This document shows positions 23,697-33,470 of a stretch of DNA of 64,000 nucleotides, piece by piece. The DNA lies in the NCBI RefSeq assembly GCF_000971255.1, contig NZ_BBMC01000002.1, positions 682,001-746,000 on the forward strand, written 5' to 3'. Position 1 is the first letter of the stretch; the number at the start of each line of letters is the position of its first letter. This DNA comes from Demequina rhizosphaerae (lineage in GTDB: Bacteria > Actinomycetota > Actinomycetes > Actinomycetales > Demequinaceae). The position numbers were made by a program, and so were the translations under genes. The notes beneath the pieces were generated by a model. That model did not search any database. It was not told where the DNA came from and was given only the letters and a program-made list of their open reading frames with translations.

Positions 23697-25055
23697 CTAC
23701 CGCAGCCGGTCCGAGGTGAGCAGCGCCCGGTAGAACGCCACGCCGCGGCCGAGCGACTCGACCTCGACCTTCTCGTTCGGTCCGTGCACCGCCTCGCGCT
23801 GCGGCTTGGTCATCCGCAGCGGCGCGAAGCGGTAGGTCGCGCCCGCCATGGGCGCGAGGTGCCGCGAGTCGGAGGCCGCGAGCATGACGTACGGGATCGT
23901 CAACGCGTCCGGATAGGACGCCCCGACGGCCTCGTGCATCGCCGCCCACCGCGCATCGTCCCCCCGCGGGGAGACGGGCGACGGCTCGGACGGGTTCTCC
24001 ACCGCGATCGCGACGCGCGGGTCGCGCACGACCCGGCGGACGTGGTCGACCGCCTCGTCGACGCTCGACCCGACCGCGATGCGGATGTTGAGGACCGCGG
24101 TCGCGCGGGTCGCGAGGACGTTGTGCGCGGGGCTGCCCTCGAGCTGCGTGATGGCGACCGTGGTGCGCACCATCGCGGCGAGCTCGGGGCTGAGGCGCGG
24201 CATCACCCGCGCGAGCACGCCGCGCAGGGACGAGGCGCGGCGCAGCAGCGCGCCGAGCGGTCCGCGCAGGCGGCCGGCGACGAGCTCGAGCATCTCGACG
24301 GAGACGTCGTTGACCGCGGCGGGGTGCGGGTTGTCCTCGATGCGGGCGAGCGCCCGCGCGAGGATGCCGGGTGCGGACTCGCGCGGCGGCGTCGACGCGT
24401 GCCCGCCGAGGCCGTCGACCGTGAGGCGCAGGTCCACGATCCCCTTCTCGGAGACGCCGATGACCGCGGCCTCGCCGTCGAGGCCGGGGAACGCGCCGAC
24501 CGCGACCGCGCCGCCCTCGTCGAGCACCATCCACGGCGTGATGCCGCGCTCGGTCAGGAGCGCGGCGGCCGCGGTCGCGCAGTCGCCGTACGACTCCTCG
24601 TCGGCGCCCATGAGGAGGTAGAGGTCCTGCGCGGGGGTCCACTCCTCGCCGAGCAGCGACTCGACGGCCTCGAGCATGACGGTGAGCGCGCCCTTGTCGT
24701 CGAGCGCGCCGCGGCCGAACACCCAGCCGTCGACGATGGCGCCCTCGAAGGGCTCGTGCTCCCAGCCCTCGGCCTCCCATTCGCGCGGCACCGGCACGAC
24801 GTCCTGGTGGGCCATCAGCACCACGGGCCGGTCGGCGGCGGCGCCAGGGATGCGGACGAGCAGTCCGGCGCGGCCCACGGCCTCCACCTCGTGACCGAAG
24901 ACGCGCGGATAGAAGCCGCGCATCGTCTCCTCGAGCGCGGCGAACGATGCGGCGGTGGCCTCGTCGTGCGGGCCCGCGTCCGCGGGGGTGACGGTGGGGA
25001 TGCGGATGAGGGCGGCGAGGCGCTCGGCGACCGACTCGGCGGACGGCACGGTCAC
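23697..25055 (-). CDS. M20-family metallopeptidase (PM20D1/CPS1-like)
   Basis: A 452-residue zinc peptidase of the M20 family. Metal and catalytic motifs are seen in order: VLMAHQDVVPVP (His and Asp, about 85-95), FGRGALDDKGALTVMLEAVE (bridging Asp), LMGADEESYG (catalytic Glu pair), the dimerisation-domain histidine in GLGGHASTPP, and ASDSRHLAPM near the C-terminus. The M20 subfamily includes carboxypeptidase S and N-acyl-amino-acid hydrolase PM20D1. The GTG start at 25055 overlaps the stop of the MFS transporter by 4 bp, so transporter and peptidase are one unit; import and hydrolysis of an N-acyl amino acid or peptide is plausible. Confidence 0.88.
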   Translation of the reverse strand: MTVPSAESVAERLAALIRIPTVTPADAGPHDEATAASFAALEETMRGFYPRVFGHEVEAVGRAGLLVRIPGAAADRPVVLMAHQDVVPVPREWEAEGWEHEPFEGAIVDGWVFGRGALDDKGALTVMLEAVESLLGEEWTPAQDLYLLMGADEESYGDCATAAAALLTERGITPWMVLDEGGAVAVGAFPGLDGEAAVIGVSEKGIVDLRLTVDGLGGHASTPPRESAPGILARALARIEDNPHPAAVNDVSVEMLELVAGRLRGPLGALLRRASSLRGVLARVMPRLSPELAAMVRTTVAITQLEGSPAHNVLATRATAVLNIRIAVGSSVDEAVDHVRRVVRDPRVAIAVENPSEPSPVSPRGDDARWAAMHEAVGASYPDALTIPYVMLAASDSRHLAPMAGATYRFAPLRMTKPQREAVHGPNEKVEVESLGRGVAFYRALLTSDRLR

Positions 25056-26569
25056 GCGCGGCCCTCCTCGACGTCGAACGCGTCGACGCGCGACGCGACC
25101 ACGTCGGGTCCGACGGCCTCGAGCGGCGCGGCGCCCTCCTCGACCTCGACGTTCGAGGTGAAGGCCACCTTGGGGACCGCGAACAGCGCCATCGCCGCGA
25201 CGATGGCGGTGCCGCCGCAGATCGCCCACACGGTGATGTAGCCGGACAGCGTGCCGGCGGTCGACTCGCCCGCGCCGCCGCCCGCCGCGACGCCCGAGAC
25301 GAGCGCGATCGCGAAGGCGGTCGACGCGAAGGCGCCGCCGACGGTCTTGGTCGTGTTGGTGAGGCCGGTCGCCATCGCGGTCTGGTGCGGCGGCGCCGCG
25401 GACGCGGCCGCGGCCGGCAGGGCGGCGACGAGCGCGCCCGAGCCCAGCCCGGCGACGACCATGCACGACACCACGACGGCCGTGCTGCCGTGCAGCGGGA
25501 TGAGCGCGAGGTACCCGCCGGCGACCAGGAACGAGGCGGCGATGAGGACCGCGCGCGGGCTGTAGCGGGCGCTGAGGCGGGCGAAGAGCAGCGCGCCGAC
25601 GAGCAGCGACATCACGTAGGCGCCGATGAGGTACGACGTCGTCGCGGAGGTGAGGCCGAGCCCGTAGCCGACCTCGTCCGGGTTCGTGCGGGCGAAGGTC
25701 GACAGCGGGCCCTGCGCACCGAGGACGCTCACGCCGAACAGCGTGGCGGTGAGGATGACGGGCCACACGGTCGGGCGCTTGAGCAGCGCGATGTCGACGA
25801 GCGGCTCGTCGGTGCCCTGCTCGACGCGCACGAACAGCCACATGAGCGCGAGGCCGATCGCGACCATCAGCACGACCCACGGCGAGAAGCCGTCGATGCG
25901 CACGAGCGAGAGGCCGCCCATGAGCGTGAGCAGCCCTAGCGTGAGGACCACCGTGCCGCGGGTGTCGATCGTGCCGCCGGCGCGGACGCCGGTGTCGGGG
26001 ACCTTGAACAGGACGACGAAGAGCGCGATGGTGACCATCGCGGCCGGGACGCTGAGCGTGGCCCACAGCGGCAGCATCCCGCCGAGCTGGCCTCCCGCGA
26101 GCGCGCCGAGGATCGCGCCGGCCTGGAGCGCGGCGACGATGATGCCGGCGCCGCGTCTCGTGAGGGCGGCGCCGTTCTCCTTGTCGCGGGCGCGCGAGTG
26201 GATGATCGCGACGTTGAGAGGCAGCCAGACGACGTAGAAACCCTGGATGGCCCACGCGAGCACGAAGAGCGGGAAGCTCGGGGCGAAGGCGAGCGCCCAG
26301 CTCGACAGCGCGGTCACGATGAGCGACGCGATGAGCACCTTGCGGTGGCCGATCATGTCGCCCAGGCGTGCGAGCACCGGGACCACGATCGCGCTCAGCA
26401 GGAGCTGCGCCGCCTCGAACCAGTTGACGTCGGCGTCGTGGATCCCCAGGTGGCGGGCGATGTCGGTGAGCAGGGGCGTGTAGTACCCCTGCAGGACGCC
26501 CGACGTCCCCTCGACCACGACCAGGGCGCCCACGACGCCGCCCGCGAGCTTGACGTTCATCGATGCCAT
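25052..26569 (-). CDS. MFS transporter, DHA2-like (14 TM)
   Basis: A 505-residue major facilitator protein with about 14 membrane helices. The motif-A-like loop is LARLGDMIGHRKVLIASLIV (about 66-85), and the central and C-terminal helices match the DHA2 drug:H+ antiporter type. The N-terminus MASMNVK offers starts at 26569 and 26560. Substrate is unknown; translational coupling to the M20 peptidase suggests a peptide-like or N-acyl-amino-acid compound. The upstream 250-bp gap holds a member of the AGGAATTCCT palindrome family. Confidence 0.85.
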   Translation of the reverse strand: MASMNVKLAGGVVGALVVVEGTSGVLQGYYTPLLTDIARHLGIHDADVNWFEAAQLLLSAIVVPVLARLGDMIGHRKVLIASLIVTALSSWALAFAPSFPLFVLAWAIQGFYVVWLPLNVAIIHSRARDKENGAALTRRGAGIIVAALQAGAILGALAGGQLGGMLPLWATLSVPAAMVTIALFVVLFKVPDTGVRAGGTIDTRGTVVLTLGLLTLMGGLSLVRIDGFSPWVVLMVAIGLALMWLFVRVEQGTDEPLVDIALLKRPTVWPVILTATLFGVSVLGAQGPLSTFARTNPDEVGYGLGLTSATTSYLIGAYVMSLLVGALLFARLSARYSPRAVLIAASFLVAGGYLALIPLHGSTAVVVSCMVVAGLGSGALVAALPAAAASAAPPHQTAMATGLTNTTKTVGGAFASTAFAIALVSGVAAGGGAGESTAGTLSGYITVWAICGGTAIVAAMALFAVPKVAFTSNVEVEEGAAPLEAVGPDVVASRVDAFDVEEGRA

Positions 26570-26696
26570 GGCGGCATGGTTCCAGACCGATGTGTCGGCG
26601 ACGTTGCGCGGCGCCGTCCGGGTCCGCGCATCGTGATCCGATCGAGACGCGCGCGAGGTGCGCGCGAGCGGCGCGCGAGGTGATGGTCTCTCTCCC

Positions 26697-26719
26697 GTGT
26701 GTCAGGAATAACTGAAACA
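26697..26719. repeat. Copy B of the GCTGTTT-AG-ATTCCT palindrome family
   Basis: Read on the minus strand this is GCTGTTTCAGTT followed by ATTCCTGACAC, close to copy A. A further GCTGTTTCACCTCAC half-copy lies at 26777-26791. Both are in the 250-bp gap between the broken dehydrogenase and the MFS gene, about 130-210 bp upstream of the MFS start; otherwise I see no gene in that gap. Confidence 0.5.
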
Positions 26720-26819
26720 GCCCGCGTCTCGCGTGGGCGCCATCGCCTCTACCAGGGGATTCGCCAGTCGTCGCGGTGCTGTTTCACCTCACGCTGGAAT
26801 ACGGCGGAGAGACATCCGC

Positions 26820-27746
26820 TCAGGAGGGCGGCGAGGCCCCCGCGCGAAGCGCCTCGAGAAGCCCGCCCACGAGCTCGAGGTCGCACTCGAGCGTGGATCC
26901 GCCCAGATGCGGGGTGATGACCACGTGCTCGAACGCGAGCAGCGGATGGTCGGCGGCGAGCGGCTCGTCGCCGTGGACGTCGAGGCCGGCGCCCGCGAGG
27001 CGACCCGCCCGCAGCGCGTCGAGCATGGCCGCCTCGTCGACCACCGGCCCGCGCGCGGTGTTGACGAGGATCGCGCCGGGCTTCATGCGCGCGAGCTCGG
27101 CCGCGCCGATGATGCCGCGGGTCGAGTCGTCGAGCGGCAGCAGCACCACGAGCACGTCGGACCCGGCCAGGAGCGCATCGAGCCCGACCCGCCGAGCGCC
27201 GGTCGCCTCCTCGAGGGCGGGGAGGGCACGCGCGTCCGTGAACAGCGGACGCGCCTCGAGAGCCGCGAGCATGCGCAGGAGCGGCGCGCCGATGCGACCC
27301 GCGCCCAGCACCCCCACCGCGGAGCCCGCGAGGTCGCGCCCCGCGTACGGCACCTTGAGGCCCTCGCGGGGCCACCGGCCCGCGCGGATCGCGGCGTCCG
27401 CCGCCGGGACGCGGCGCAGGGTCGCGAGGATGAGGGCGAGCGTGTGCTCGGCCACGGTGCGCCACAGGCGGCTCGACTCGAGCACGGCGATCCCGCGGGC
27501 GTCCGCGAAGTAGTGGACCGGCGCGGGCGCGAGATGGACCGCGAGGGCGCGCAGCCGGGGCGCGGCTCCGAGCTCCTAGACGGCGGGCGGGCCGTACGCG
27601 ATCAGCCCGTCCGCGGCGGCGAGCGCCTCGGCCCGCGCCGCGGGGTCGCGGGGCAGCGGCGCGACGTCGGCGGCGGCCTCGAGGGCCACCAGCGCTCCGG
27701 GGTGCAGCGACATGTCGATGAGGACGCGAGGGCGCGAAGGGGTCAC
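26820..27746 (-). pseudogene. D-isomer-specific 2-hydroxyacid dehydrogenase with internal amber codon
   Basis: Reading from the GTG at 27746 gives a normal N-terminus (SRPRVLIDMSLHPGALVALE) up to GLIAYGPPAV, then TAG at 27576-27578, after which the same frame resumes ELGAAPRLRALAVHLAPAPV and continues to the end at 26820. The downstream part retains the NAD motif VGVLGAGRIGAPLLRML, the catalytic arginine in NTARGPVVDEAAML and the histidine in HVVITPHLGGSTL. Total length with read-through (308 aa) is normal. A single nonsense change in an otherwise intact gene indicates recent inactivation, a sequencing error, or unusual stop read-through. Internal re-initiation (for example GTG at 27485) would lack part of the substrate domain. 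Confidence 0.82.
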
Positions 27747-27893
27747 CGCGTCAGCATGGCACGGCGCCGCGTCCACGAGCCCGTTCGTGGACCGGGGCGT
27801 GGGCCGGGCCATGGACCCGTGCGTGAGCCGGGCGCGGCGCCCGCCCGCTGGGAGGCTGGGACAGGCGCCGCGCCGCTCGGGGGCGCGCCGACC

Positions 27894-30269
27894 CTAGCGC
27901 TGCTCCCCGCCCGCGGGCGTGCCCGCGGTGGTCGATGCGGCCTCCGCCGCTGAGCCGTCGGCCTCCGAGGCGGTCGGGCCGTGGCCCTCCTCGACGGCCG
28001 CCGCATCGGCCTCGCTCGCGATGCCGCCCGCGTGGGCGCGGCGCGACGCCAGGCCCACCGCGGTCACGGCGACGACGCCCGCGACGCCGGCGATGAGCCC
28101 GCGCATCCACGGGTTGGCGGAGTCGCCGTACGTGAGCAGCACGACGGCCGGCGCGATCAGCAGCGCGACCAGGTTCATCACCTTGATGAGCGGGTTGATC
28201 GCCGGCCCGGCGGTGTCCTTGAACGGGTCGCCGATGGTGTCGCCGATGACCGTGGCCTCGTGCGCGGGCGAGTACTTGCCGCCCCAGTAGCCGTCCTCGA
28301 CGATCTTCTTCGCGTTGTCCCACGAGCCGCCCGCGTTCGCGAGGAACACGGCCATGAGGACGCCCGTGCCGATCGCGCCCGCGAGGAAGCCCGCGAGCGC
28401 GCCGACGCCGAGCGCGAAGCCGACGAAGATGGGCGCCATCGCTGCCAGCAGACCCGGCGTCGCGAGCTCGCGCAGCGAGTCGCGCGTGCAGATGTCGACC
28501 ACGCGGCCGTACTCGGGCCGCTGGGTGCGGTCCATGATCCCGGGCATCTCGCGGAACTGGCGGCGCACCTCGAACACGATCGCGCCCGCCGCGCGCGTGA
28601 CCGCGTCGATCGCGAGCCCGGAGAAGAGGAACACGGTCGCGCCGCCGATGATGACGCCGACCAGCGTGAGCGGGTGGATGATCTCGTAGCTGAAGGCGGC
28701 GGCGGTCTCCGCGGCGTCGGCGAGCGCGTTGGTGACCGCGTCCGAGTAGCTGCCGAACAGTGCCGTCGCGGCGAGCACGGCCGTCGCGATCGCGATGCCC
28801 TTGGTGATGGCCTTGGTGGTGTTGCCGACGGCGTCGAGGTCGGTGAGGGTCTTCGCGGCCTCCTCGTCGACCTCGCCGGACATCTCGGCGATGCCCTGCG
28901 CGTTGTCGGAGACCGGCCCGAAGGTGTCCATCGCGACGATCACGCCGACCGTCGTGAGCAGGCCGCAGCCCGCGAGCGCGACGAGGAACAGGGCGAGGGT
29001 GACGGACCCTCCCGCGACGGCGAACAGGACGACGATCGCGCCGGCGATGACCGTGGCCGTGTAGACGGCGGACTCGAGGCCCACGCCGATGCCCGCGAGC
29101 ACCACCGTCGCCGCCCCGGTGAGGGAGGTGCGCGCGACGCGGCGGGTGGGCCGCTGCGCGGTGTCCGTGAAGTAGCCGGTGATCCACAGGATGAGGCCCG
29201 CGAGGCCGATGCCGACGAAGACCGCGACCATGGAGACGATGCGCGGGTCGCCGGTCTCCCCCTCGACGGAGGCGCCGTTGAGATCGGCGAACGATGACGG
29301 CAGGTAGACGAACGCGGCGATCGCGGCGAGCACCGCGCCGACCGCGGCGGCGGTGTAGAAGCCGCGGTTGATCGCCTTGAGGCCGGGCTCGTTGCCGCGG
29401 ATCTTGGTGATGGCGACGCCGAGCGCGGCCACGAGCGCGCCGATCGCGGTGACGATGAGCGGGAAGACGAGGCCCTGCTCGCCGAAGGCCGCCTTGCCCA
29501 GGATGAGCGCCGCGACCAGCGTGACGGCGTACGACTCGAAGAGGTCCGCGGCCATGCCGGCGCAGTCGCCCACGTTGTCGCCTACGTTGTCGGCGATGGT
29601 GGCGGCGTTGCGCGGATCGTCCTCGGGGATGTGCTTCTCGACCTTGCCCACGAGGTCCGCGCCCACGTCCGCGGCCTTGGTGAAGATGCCGCCGCCGACG
29701 CGCATGAACATCGCGAGCAGCGCGGCCCCGAAGCCGAAGCCCTCGAGCACGGCCGCCGCATCGTCCCGATAGAGGAAGACCACCGCGGCCGCGCCGCCCA
29801 GGCCCATGCCGACCACGGACATGCCGACCGCGCCGCCGGTGCGGAAGGCGATGCGCGCGCCCTCGGCGCGCCCGCCCTGGCGGGTCGAGGCGGAGGCGAC
29901 GCGCACGTTGGCACGGACCGCGAGCCACATGCCCATGTAGCCGATGGTCGCGGAGCAGCCCGCGCCCAGGAGGAAGAACAGCGACCGGCCCACGCGGACG
30001 CCCGCGTCGCCGGGCAGCAGGAACAGCAGCGCGAACACCAGCGCCGCGAACAGCGCGAGGGTGCGCAGCTGGCGGCTCAGATACGCGGACGCGCCCTCCT
30101 GCACCGCGGTCGCGATGTCGTTCATCGACTCGGTCCCGCCCGGCGCCTGCAGCACGTTACGTCGCAGGAACCAGGCTGCTATCAGCGAGATCGCGGCGAT
30201 GATCCCGATCACGACCACGATGGTCGCGCTGCCCGAGCTCACCTCCACCGCGGTTGCCGTGGCGTGCAT
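27894..30269 (-). CDS. hppA: K+-independent H+-translocating pyrophosphatase
   Basis: A 791-residue integral membrane pyrophosphatase (about 16 helices) that couples PPi hydrolysis to proton pumping. The catalytic signature is GIFTKAADVGADLVGKVE, with DDPRNAATIADNVGDNVGDC and the C-terminal GDTIGDPFKDTAGPAINPLI completing the pyrophosphate site. The sequence AVGNTTKAITKG has lysine at the position that distinguishes K+-independent enzymes (GNTTKA) from K+-dependent ones (GNTTAA). The C-terminus carries an extra Ala/Glu/Ser-rich cytoplasmic tail of about 50 residues. An excellent ribosome site (AAGGAGG) precedes the ATG. It is divergent from the third ECF sigma gene. Confidence 0.96.
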   Translation of the reverse strand: MHATATAVEVSSGSATIVVVIGIIAAISLIAAWFLRRNVLQAPGGTESMNDIATAVQEGASAYLSRQLRTLALFAALVFALLFLLPGDAGVRVGRSLFFLLGAGCSATIGYMGMWLAVRANVRVASASTRQGGRAEGARIAFRTGGAVGMSVVGMGLGGAAAVVFLYRDDAAAVLEGFGFGAALLAMFMRVGGGIFTKAADVGADLVGKVEKHIPEDDPRNAATIADNVGDNVGDCAGMAADLFESYAVTLVAALILGKAAFGEQGLVFPLIVTAIGALVAALGVAITKIRGNEPGLKAINRGFYTAAAVGAVLAAIAAFVYLPSSFADLNGASVEGETGDPRIVSMVAVFVGIGLAGLILWITGYFTDTAQRPTRRVARTSLTGAATVVLAGIGVGLESAVYTATVIAGAIVVLFAVAGGSVTLALFLVALAGCGLLTTVGVIVAMDTFGPVSDNAQGIAEMSGEVDEEAAKTLTDLDAVGNTTKAITKGIAIATAVLAATALFGSYSDAVTNALADAAETAAAFSYEIIHPLTLVGVIIGGATVFLFSGLAIDAVTRAAGAIVFEVRRQFREMPGIMDRTQRPEYGRVVDICTRDSLRELATPGLLAAMAPIFVGFALGVGALAGFLAGAIGTGVLMAVFLANAGGSWDNAKKIVEDGYWGGKYSPAHEATVIGDTIGDPFKDTAGPAINPLIKVMNLVALLIAPAVVLLTYGDSANPWMRGLIAGVAGVVAVTAVGLASRRAHAGGIASEADAAAVEEGHGPTASEADGSAAEAASTTAGTPAGGEQR

Positions 30270-30430
30270 ACGTCCTCCTTGACGTTCTCCCCGACACGAC
30301 TCCGTTGTCGCGCCCGCAAGGGGTACCAGGCCACTCTAGGGGACAAGGTCGGCGAGTCGTCGAGTCCCGACCCAACGTTTCTGCCACGGTGCCCGTCAAC
30401 CATGCAGGGCACGACGAGGTGGGGGATCGC

Positions 30431-30988
30431 ATGAGCGACTGGCGGGAGACGATGGCGCAGCTGGTGCGCGATCGCGAGCGCGCGCTGCTCGGATACGCAT
30501 ATCTGGTGTGCGGCGACGGGACGCTGGCGCAGGACCTGGTGCAGGACGCGCTGGTGCGGACGTTCTCGCGTCCACGCCCCGGACTGACCTCGGTGAAGGC
30601 GGAGGCGTACGTGCGCCGCGCGATCACCACGGCCTACATCGACGGGTACCGCCGGGACCAGCGGTGGAAGCGGGTCCAGCACCTCTTCCGCCCGGCCGCA
30701 CCCCTCGCGGACCCGCTCGCGGGCGTCGAGGCCGGGGCGGACGTGCTCGAGGCGCTCGCCACGCTGGCGCCGCGCGAGCGGGCCTGCGTGGTGCTGCGGT
30801 TCTTCGACGACCTCACCGTGCCCGACATCGCGCAGCACCTGGGCCTCGCGCCCGGATCGGTGAAGCGGTACCTGCATGACGGCCTGGCACGGCTCGAGCT
30901 GCTGCTCGGGCCCCTCGAGGACGATTCCCGCGACCAGGCGGACGACGAAGTCGACGTGGCGACGCGTCGACGGACGGAAGGCGGCTGA
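30431..30988 (+). CDS. ECF RNA polymerase sigma factor, SigE-like family
   Basis: A 185-residue ECF sigma factor. Region 2 reads ALLGYAYLVCGDGTLAQDLV followed by QDALVRTFSRPRPG, and region 4 reads TLAPRERACVVLRFFDDLTV with HTH DIAQHLGLAPGSVKRYLHDG. The ATG at 30431 was selected since it gives the family length. The next gene starts 2 bp after its stop and encodes a single-pass protein with a large external domain, the typical arrangement for a sigma/anti-sigma pair. Regulated promoters are unknown. Confidence 0.9.
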   Translation: MSDWRETMAQLVRDRERALLGYAYLVCGDGTLAQDLVQDALVRTFSRPRPGLTSVKAEAYVRRAITTAYIDGYRRDQRWKRVQHLFRPAAPLADPLAGVEAGADVLEALATLAPRERACVVLRFFDDLTVPDIAQHLGLAPGSVKRYLHDGLARLELLLGPLEDDSRDQADDEVDVATRRRTEGG

Positions 30989-30989
30989 C

Positions 30990-32885
30990 ATGAAGCTCTC
31001 GGATGCCCTGCGGGGCGCCGCGGACCGGGCCCCGCTCGACGGGCTCGCGGTCGACACCCGTCGTGCGCAGCGTCGCGTGACCACCCAGCGCGGCCTGCGC
31101 ACCGGCTCCGGCGGGGTGCTCGCCGGCGGCATGGTGGTCGTGCTCGGCTTCGGCATCTCCGGCGCGGTCGGCGGCTCGGCCGCCACGAGCGGGGACGATG
31201 CGGGACGGGACGAGGCCGCGGCGGTCACCGAGGAGTCGGCCGGCGGCGCCGCCGGCGAGATGGACGGCGCGATGGCCGACTCGTCCGCGCTCGCGTGGGG
31301 GCTGTGCGGCCAGGAGCTGCCGTCCCTCGAGAGCACCGACGCCCCCGTCGAGCTCGACGCGACGATTGTGGGCGAGCCCGCCGTGGGCGAGGAGCTGCCG
31401 GTGACCGTGACGAGCAGCGTCGTCGCGGACGGCACGTTCGCGACGTTCGGGATCGACGGCGTGGTGCTGTGGGACGGCGTCGTCGTCGGCACCCTCGGCT
31501 CGGACGGCGTCGCCGCGGCCGAGGTCGCCGACCTCGCGGCCGGGGACTCGTCCGTCGCGGACCTCGCGGTGCCGCTGGTGAACTGCTGGGACGGCGAGCC
31601 GCTGCCCGCGACGAAGTACGAGCTGGTCCTCACCCAGGAGTTCTACGCGACCGCGGCCACCGACGAGCCGCCGGTGGTCGAGCCGGTCCAGCCCACCGAT
31701 CCCGTCTCCCCCGAGGCGGTCGAGTCCGAGGAGCCCGGCGGCCCCGCGGAGTCCGCCGGGTCAGGCGAGGCGACCGACGGCGATACCGGCGCGGCCGGCG
31801 ACACGGGAGGGACCGTCGACGACGACGCCACCGTGACCAACGACGACGCGTCCGCGATGATCGCGGCTGGCGGCCCCGCGCTGCGGGCGATTGCTCCCGC
31901 GGTCGGGTTCGCGATCGCGGGCGACCCGGTCGACGACCCGTTCGCGGAGTACCTGCGGGTGGACGAGCCGGAGCCCATGCCGACCGTGCCCGACGACGAG
32001 CCGACCGTGAACGAGGACGCCCTCGATGCGGACACGGCGCGCGGGCTCTACCGCGACGGCCTCGCGGGTGCGTGGGACATGGCCGCGGGCACGCAGCGGT
32101 GGATCGTGTCGGGCGACTCGACCGGGGCGCTGGCCGCGTCGTGGTTCGGCTGCGCGTGGGAGGGCGACGGCGCGTTCCCGGCGCGCTCCGCCGAGATGGA
32201 CCTGCTCGACGTCACGGTCGCCGCGCCGGCGGCCATCGACGTGAGCTACGGCTGGATCGTGGACGGCAACCCCGCCGTGACGAGCCGCGTCGCCAACGCC
32301 TCGGCCTGGGACCTCGACGGGTTCTGGGACGCGGGCAGCGTCCAGCTCGCGCTCGTGCGGGACGGCCGCGTGGTCGCCGAGGCCTACCCGGTGAACCCGT
32401 ACCAGTACCGGGACGTCGCGATCGCGGAGTCCCTGGACGGCGCCGAGGACGCGTCGATCGCGATCGAGCCCTACGGCTACTCCGACGGCGGGCTGGGCCG
32501 CGGCGAGTCGGTCGAGACGCGGCTGCTGTGGCGCGACGTCAACGGCTGCTGGGGCGAGAGCGGCCAGGCGACCGTCGAGCCCGGCACGTACACGCTGCTC
32601 GCGATGCACTACCTCAGCGTGGGCGGCGGCTACGCGGTCGCGTGGGACAGCGCCGACGAGGACCTGCTCCTGGAGGAGGAGGCCCGCGCGGGCGACCTCG
32701 GCGGCACCCTGGGCGACAACGACGGCCCGCTGCTGCTCGAGCCGGACTCCACCGACGCCGGCGAGGCAGTCACGGGCGGCGGCTCGACGGGCAGCGCGAT
32801 CGCTCCCGCCCCGGACGGCGCCACAGTGTACGACGCCGTCGACTTCCAGGTCTGGACGTCGCTCGGCACCCTGACGGTGCGCTGA
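30990..32885 (+). CDS. Single-pass protein with large secreted domain, sigma-factor partner
   Basis: A 631-residue protein with a short cytoplasmic N-terminus (MKLSDALRGAADRAPLDGLA), one membrane helix (about 41-62, GGVLAGGMVVVLGFGISGAV) and a large acidic external region: a domain with paired cysteines (WGLCGQELP, NCWDGEPLP), a Pro/Glu/Ser/Gly-rich linker (about 225-300), and a second cysteine-bearing domain (WFGCAWEGDGAF, RDVNGCWGESGQ). Its start is 2 bp after the ECF gene, so an anti-sigma role is inferred. No zinc anti-sigma motif is visible. A GGACGATGCG repeat at 31193 falls in the juxtamembrane linker. Confidence 0.72.
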   Translation: MKLSDALRGAADRAPLDGLAVDTRRAQRRVTTQRGLRTGSGGVLAGGMVVVLGFGISGAVGGSAATSGDDAGRDEAAAVTEESAGGAAGEMDGAMADSSALAWGLCGQELPSLESTDAPVELDATIVGEPAVGEELPVTVTSSVVADGTFATFGIDGVVLWDGVVVGTLGSDGVAAAEVADLAAGDSSVADLAVPLVNCWDGEPLPATKYELVLTQEFYATAATDEPPVVEPVQPTDPVSPEAVESEEPGGPAESAGSGEATDGDTGAAGDTGGTVDDDATVTNDDASAMIAAGGPALRAIAPAVGFAIAGDPVDDPFAEYLRVDEPEPMPTVPDDEPTVNEDALDADTARGLYRDGLAGAWDMAAGTQRWIVSGDSTGALAASWFGCAWEGDGAFPARSAEMDLLDVTVAAPAAIDVSYGWIVDGNPAVTSRVANASAWDLDGFWDAGSVQLALVRDGRVVAEAYPVNPYQYRDVAIAESLDGAEDASIAIEPYGYSDGGLGRGESVETRLLWRDVNGCWGESGQATVEPGTYTLLAMHYLSVGGGYAVAWDSADEDLLLEEEARAGDLGGTLGDNDGPLLLEPDSTDAGEAVTGGGSTGSAIAPAPDGATVYDAVDFQVWTSLGTLTVR

Positions 32886-32961
32886 CACGCCTGTTACCTC
32901 GGGTTACCGATGTGGGCTTTGTCACAACCCACGCACAAGGGCCGCAACACGCGCCACGCTG

Positions 32962-33468
32962 TTATGGAAATGCAACCGATTCGCCGTATTGAATCGGAGT
33001 ACGCGAACGCCGATGGCGTGAGCGCATGGATTTCCTGACAGCGGCACGATCCCTCAGCCGTCCGCTGGCAGGAATACCGTCGGCGGCGGTCCGACCCCCC
33101 TCAGCTCGGGCCGCCGCCGACACCTTCCTCCCCGCCCGAGCGGACGCCTCCCTCCCCCGGATCTCGACGGTCACGGTGACGGCGCCACGGGCATCGACCG
33201 CGCATCGCGCGATCACGGCGCCGGACCGCGTCGCGGCCGCCTGCGCCGTCGCGCACGGAGCCCCGGGGTCGGGCGAGGCCCGCGCGGCCGCCGCACGCGC
33301 CTCCCTCGCGCCGGCAAGCGCCGCCGCGTCCGCCGCGGCCTGCGCCCGGGCCTGAGCCCCGAGCAGCCCGACCGCCGTCGCCAGCGCGAGCACCGCGACG
33401 AGCGCCGCGAGCGCGACGCCCAGTGCCGCGACCGACCCGGCGCCCGCATCGTCCCGCACGCGCCCCAC
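32962..33468 (-). CDS. TadE-like / Rv3654c-family protein
   Basis: A 168-residue last gene of the Tad operon. It starts GRVRDDAGAGSVAALGVALA and has one N-terminal membrane helix (ALVAVLALATAVGLLGAQ) followed by ARAQAAADAAALAGA, a motif shared by Rv3654c-like 'helicase/secretion neighbourhood TadE-like' proteins. Two cysteines (CATAQ, CAVDA) could pair. The last 40 residues (basic, ending IQYGESVAFP) are unlike family members and may be an extension created by a lost stop. The GTG at 33468 is 2 bp after the preceding tadE stop. Confidence 0.75.
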   Translation of the reverse strand: MGRVRDDAGAGSVAALGVALAALVAVLALATAVGLLGAQARAQAAADAAALAGAREARAAAARASPDPGAPCATAQAAATRSGAVIARCAVDARGAVTVTVEIRGREASARAGRKVSAAARAEGGRTAADGIPASGRLRDRAAVRKSMRSRHRRSRTPIQYGESVAFP

Positions 33469-33470
33469 CG

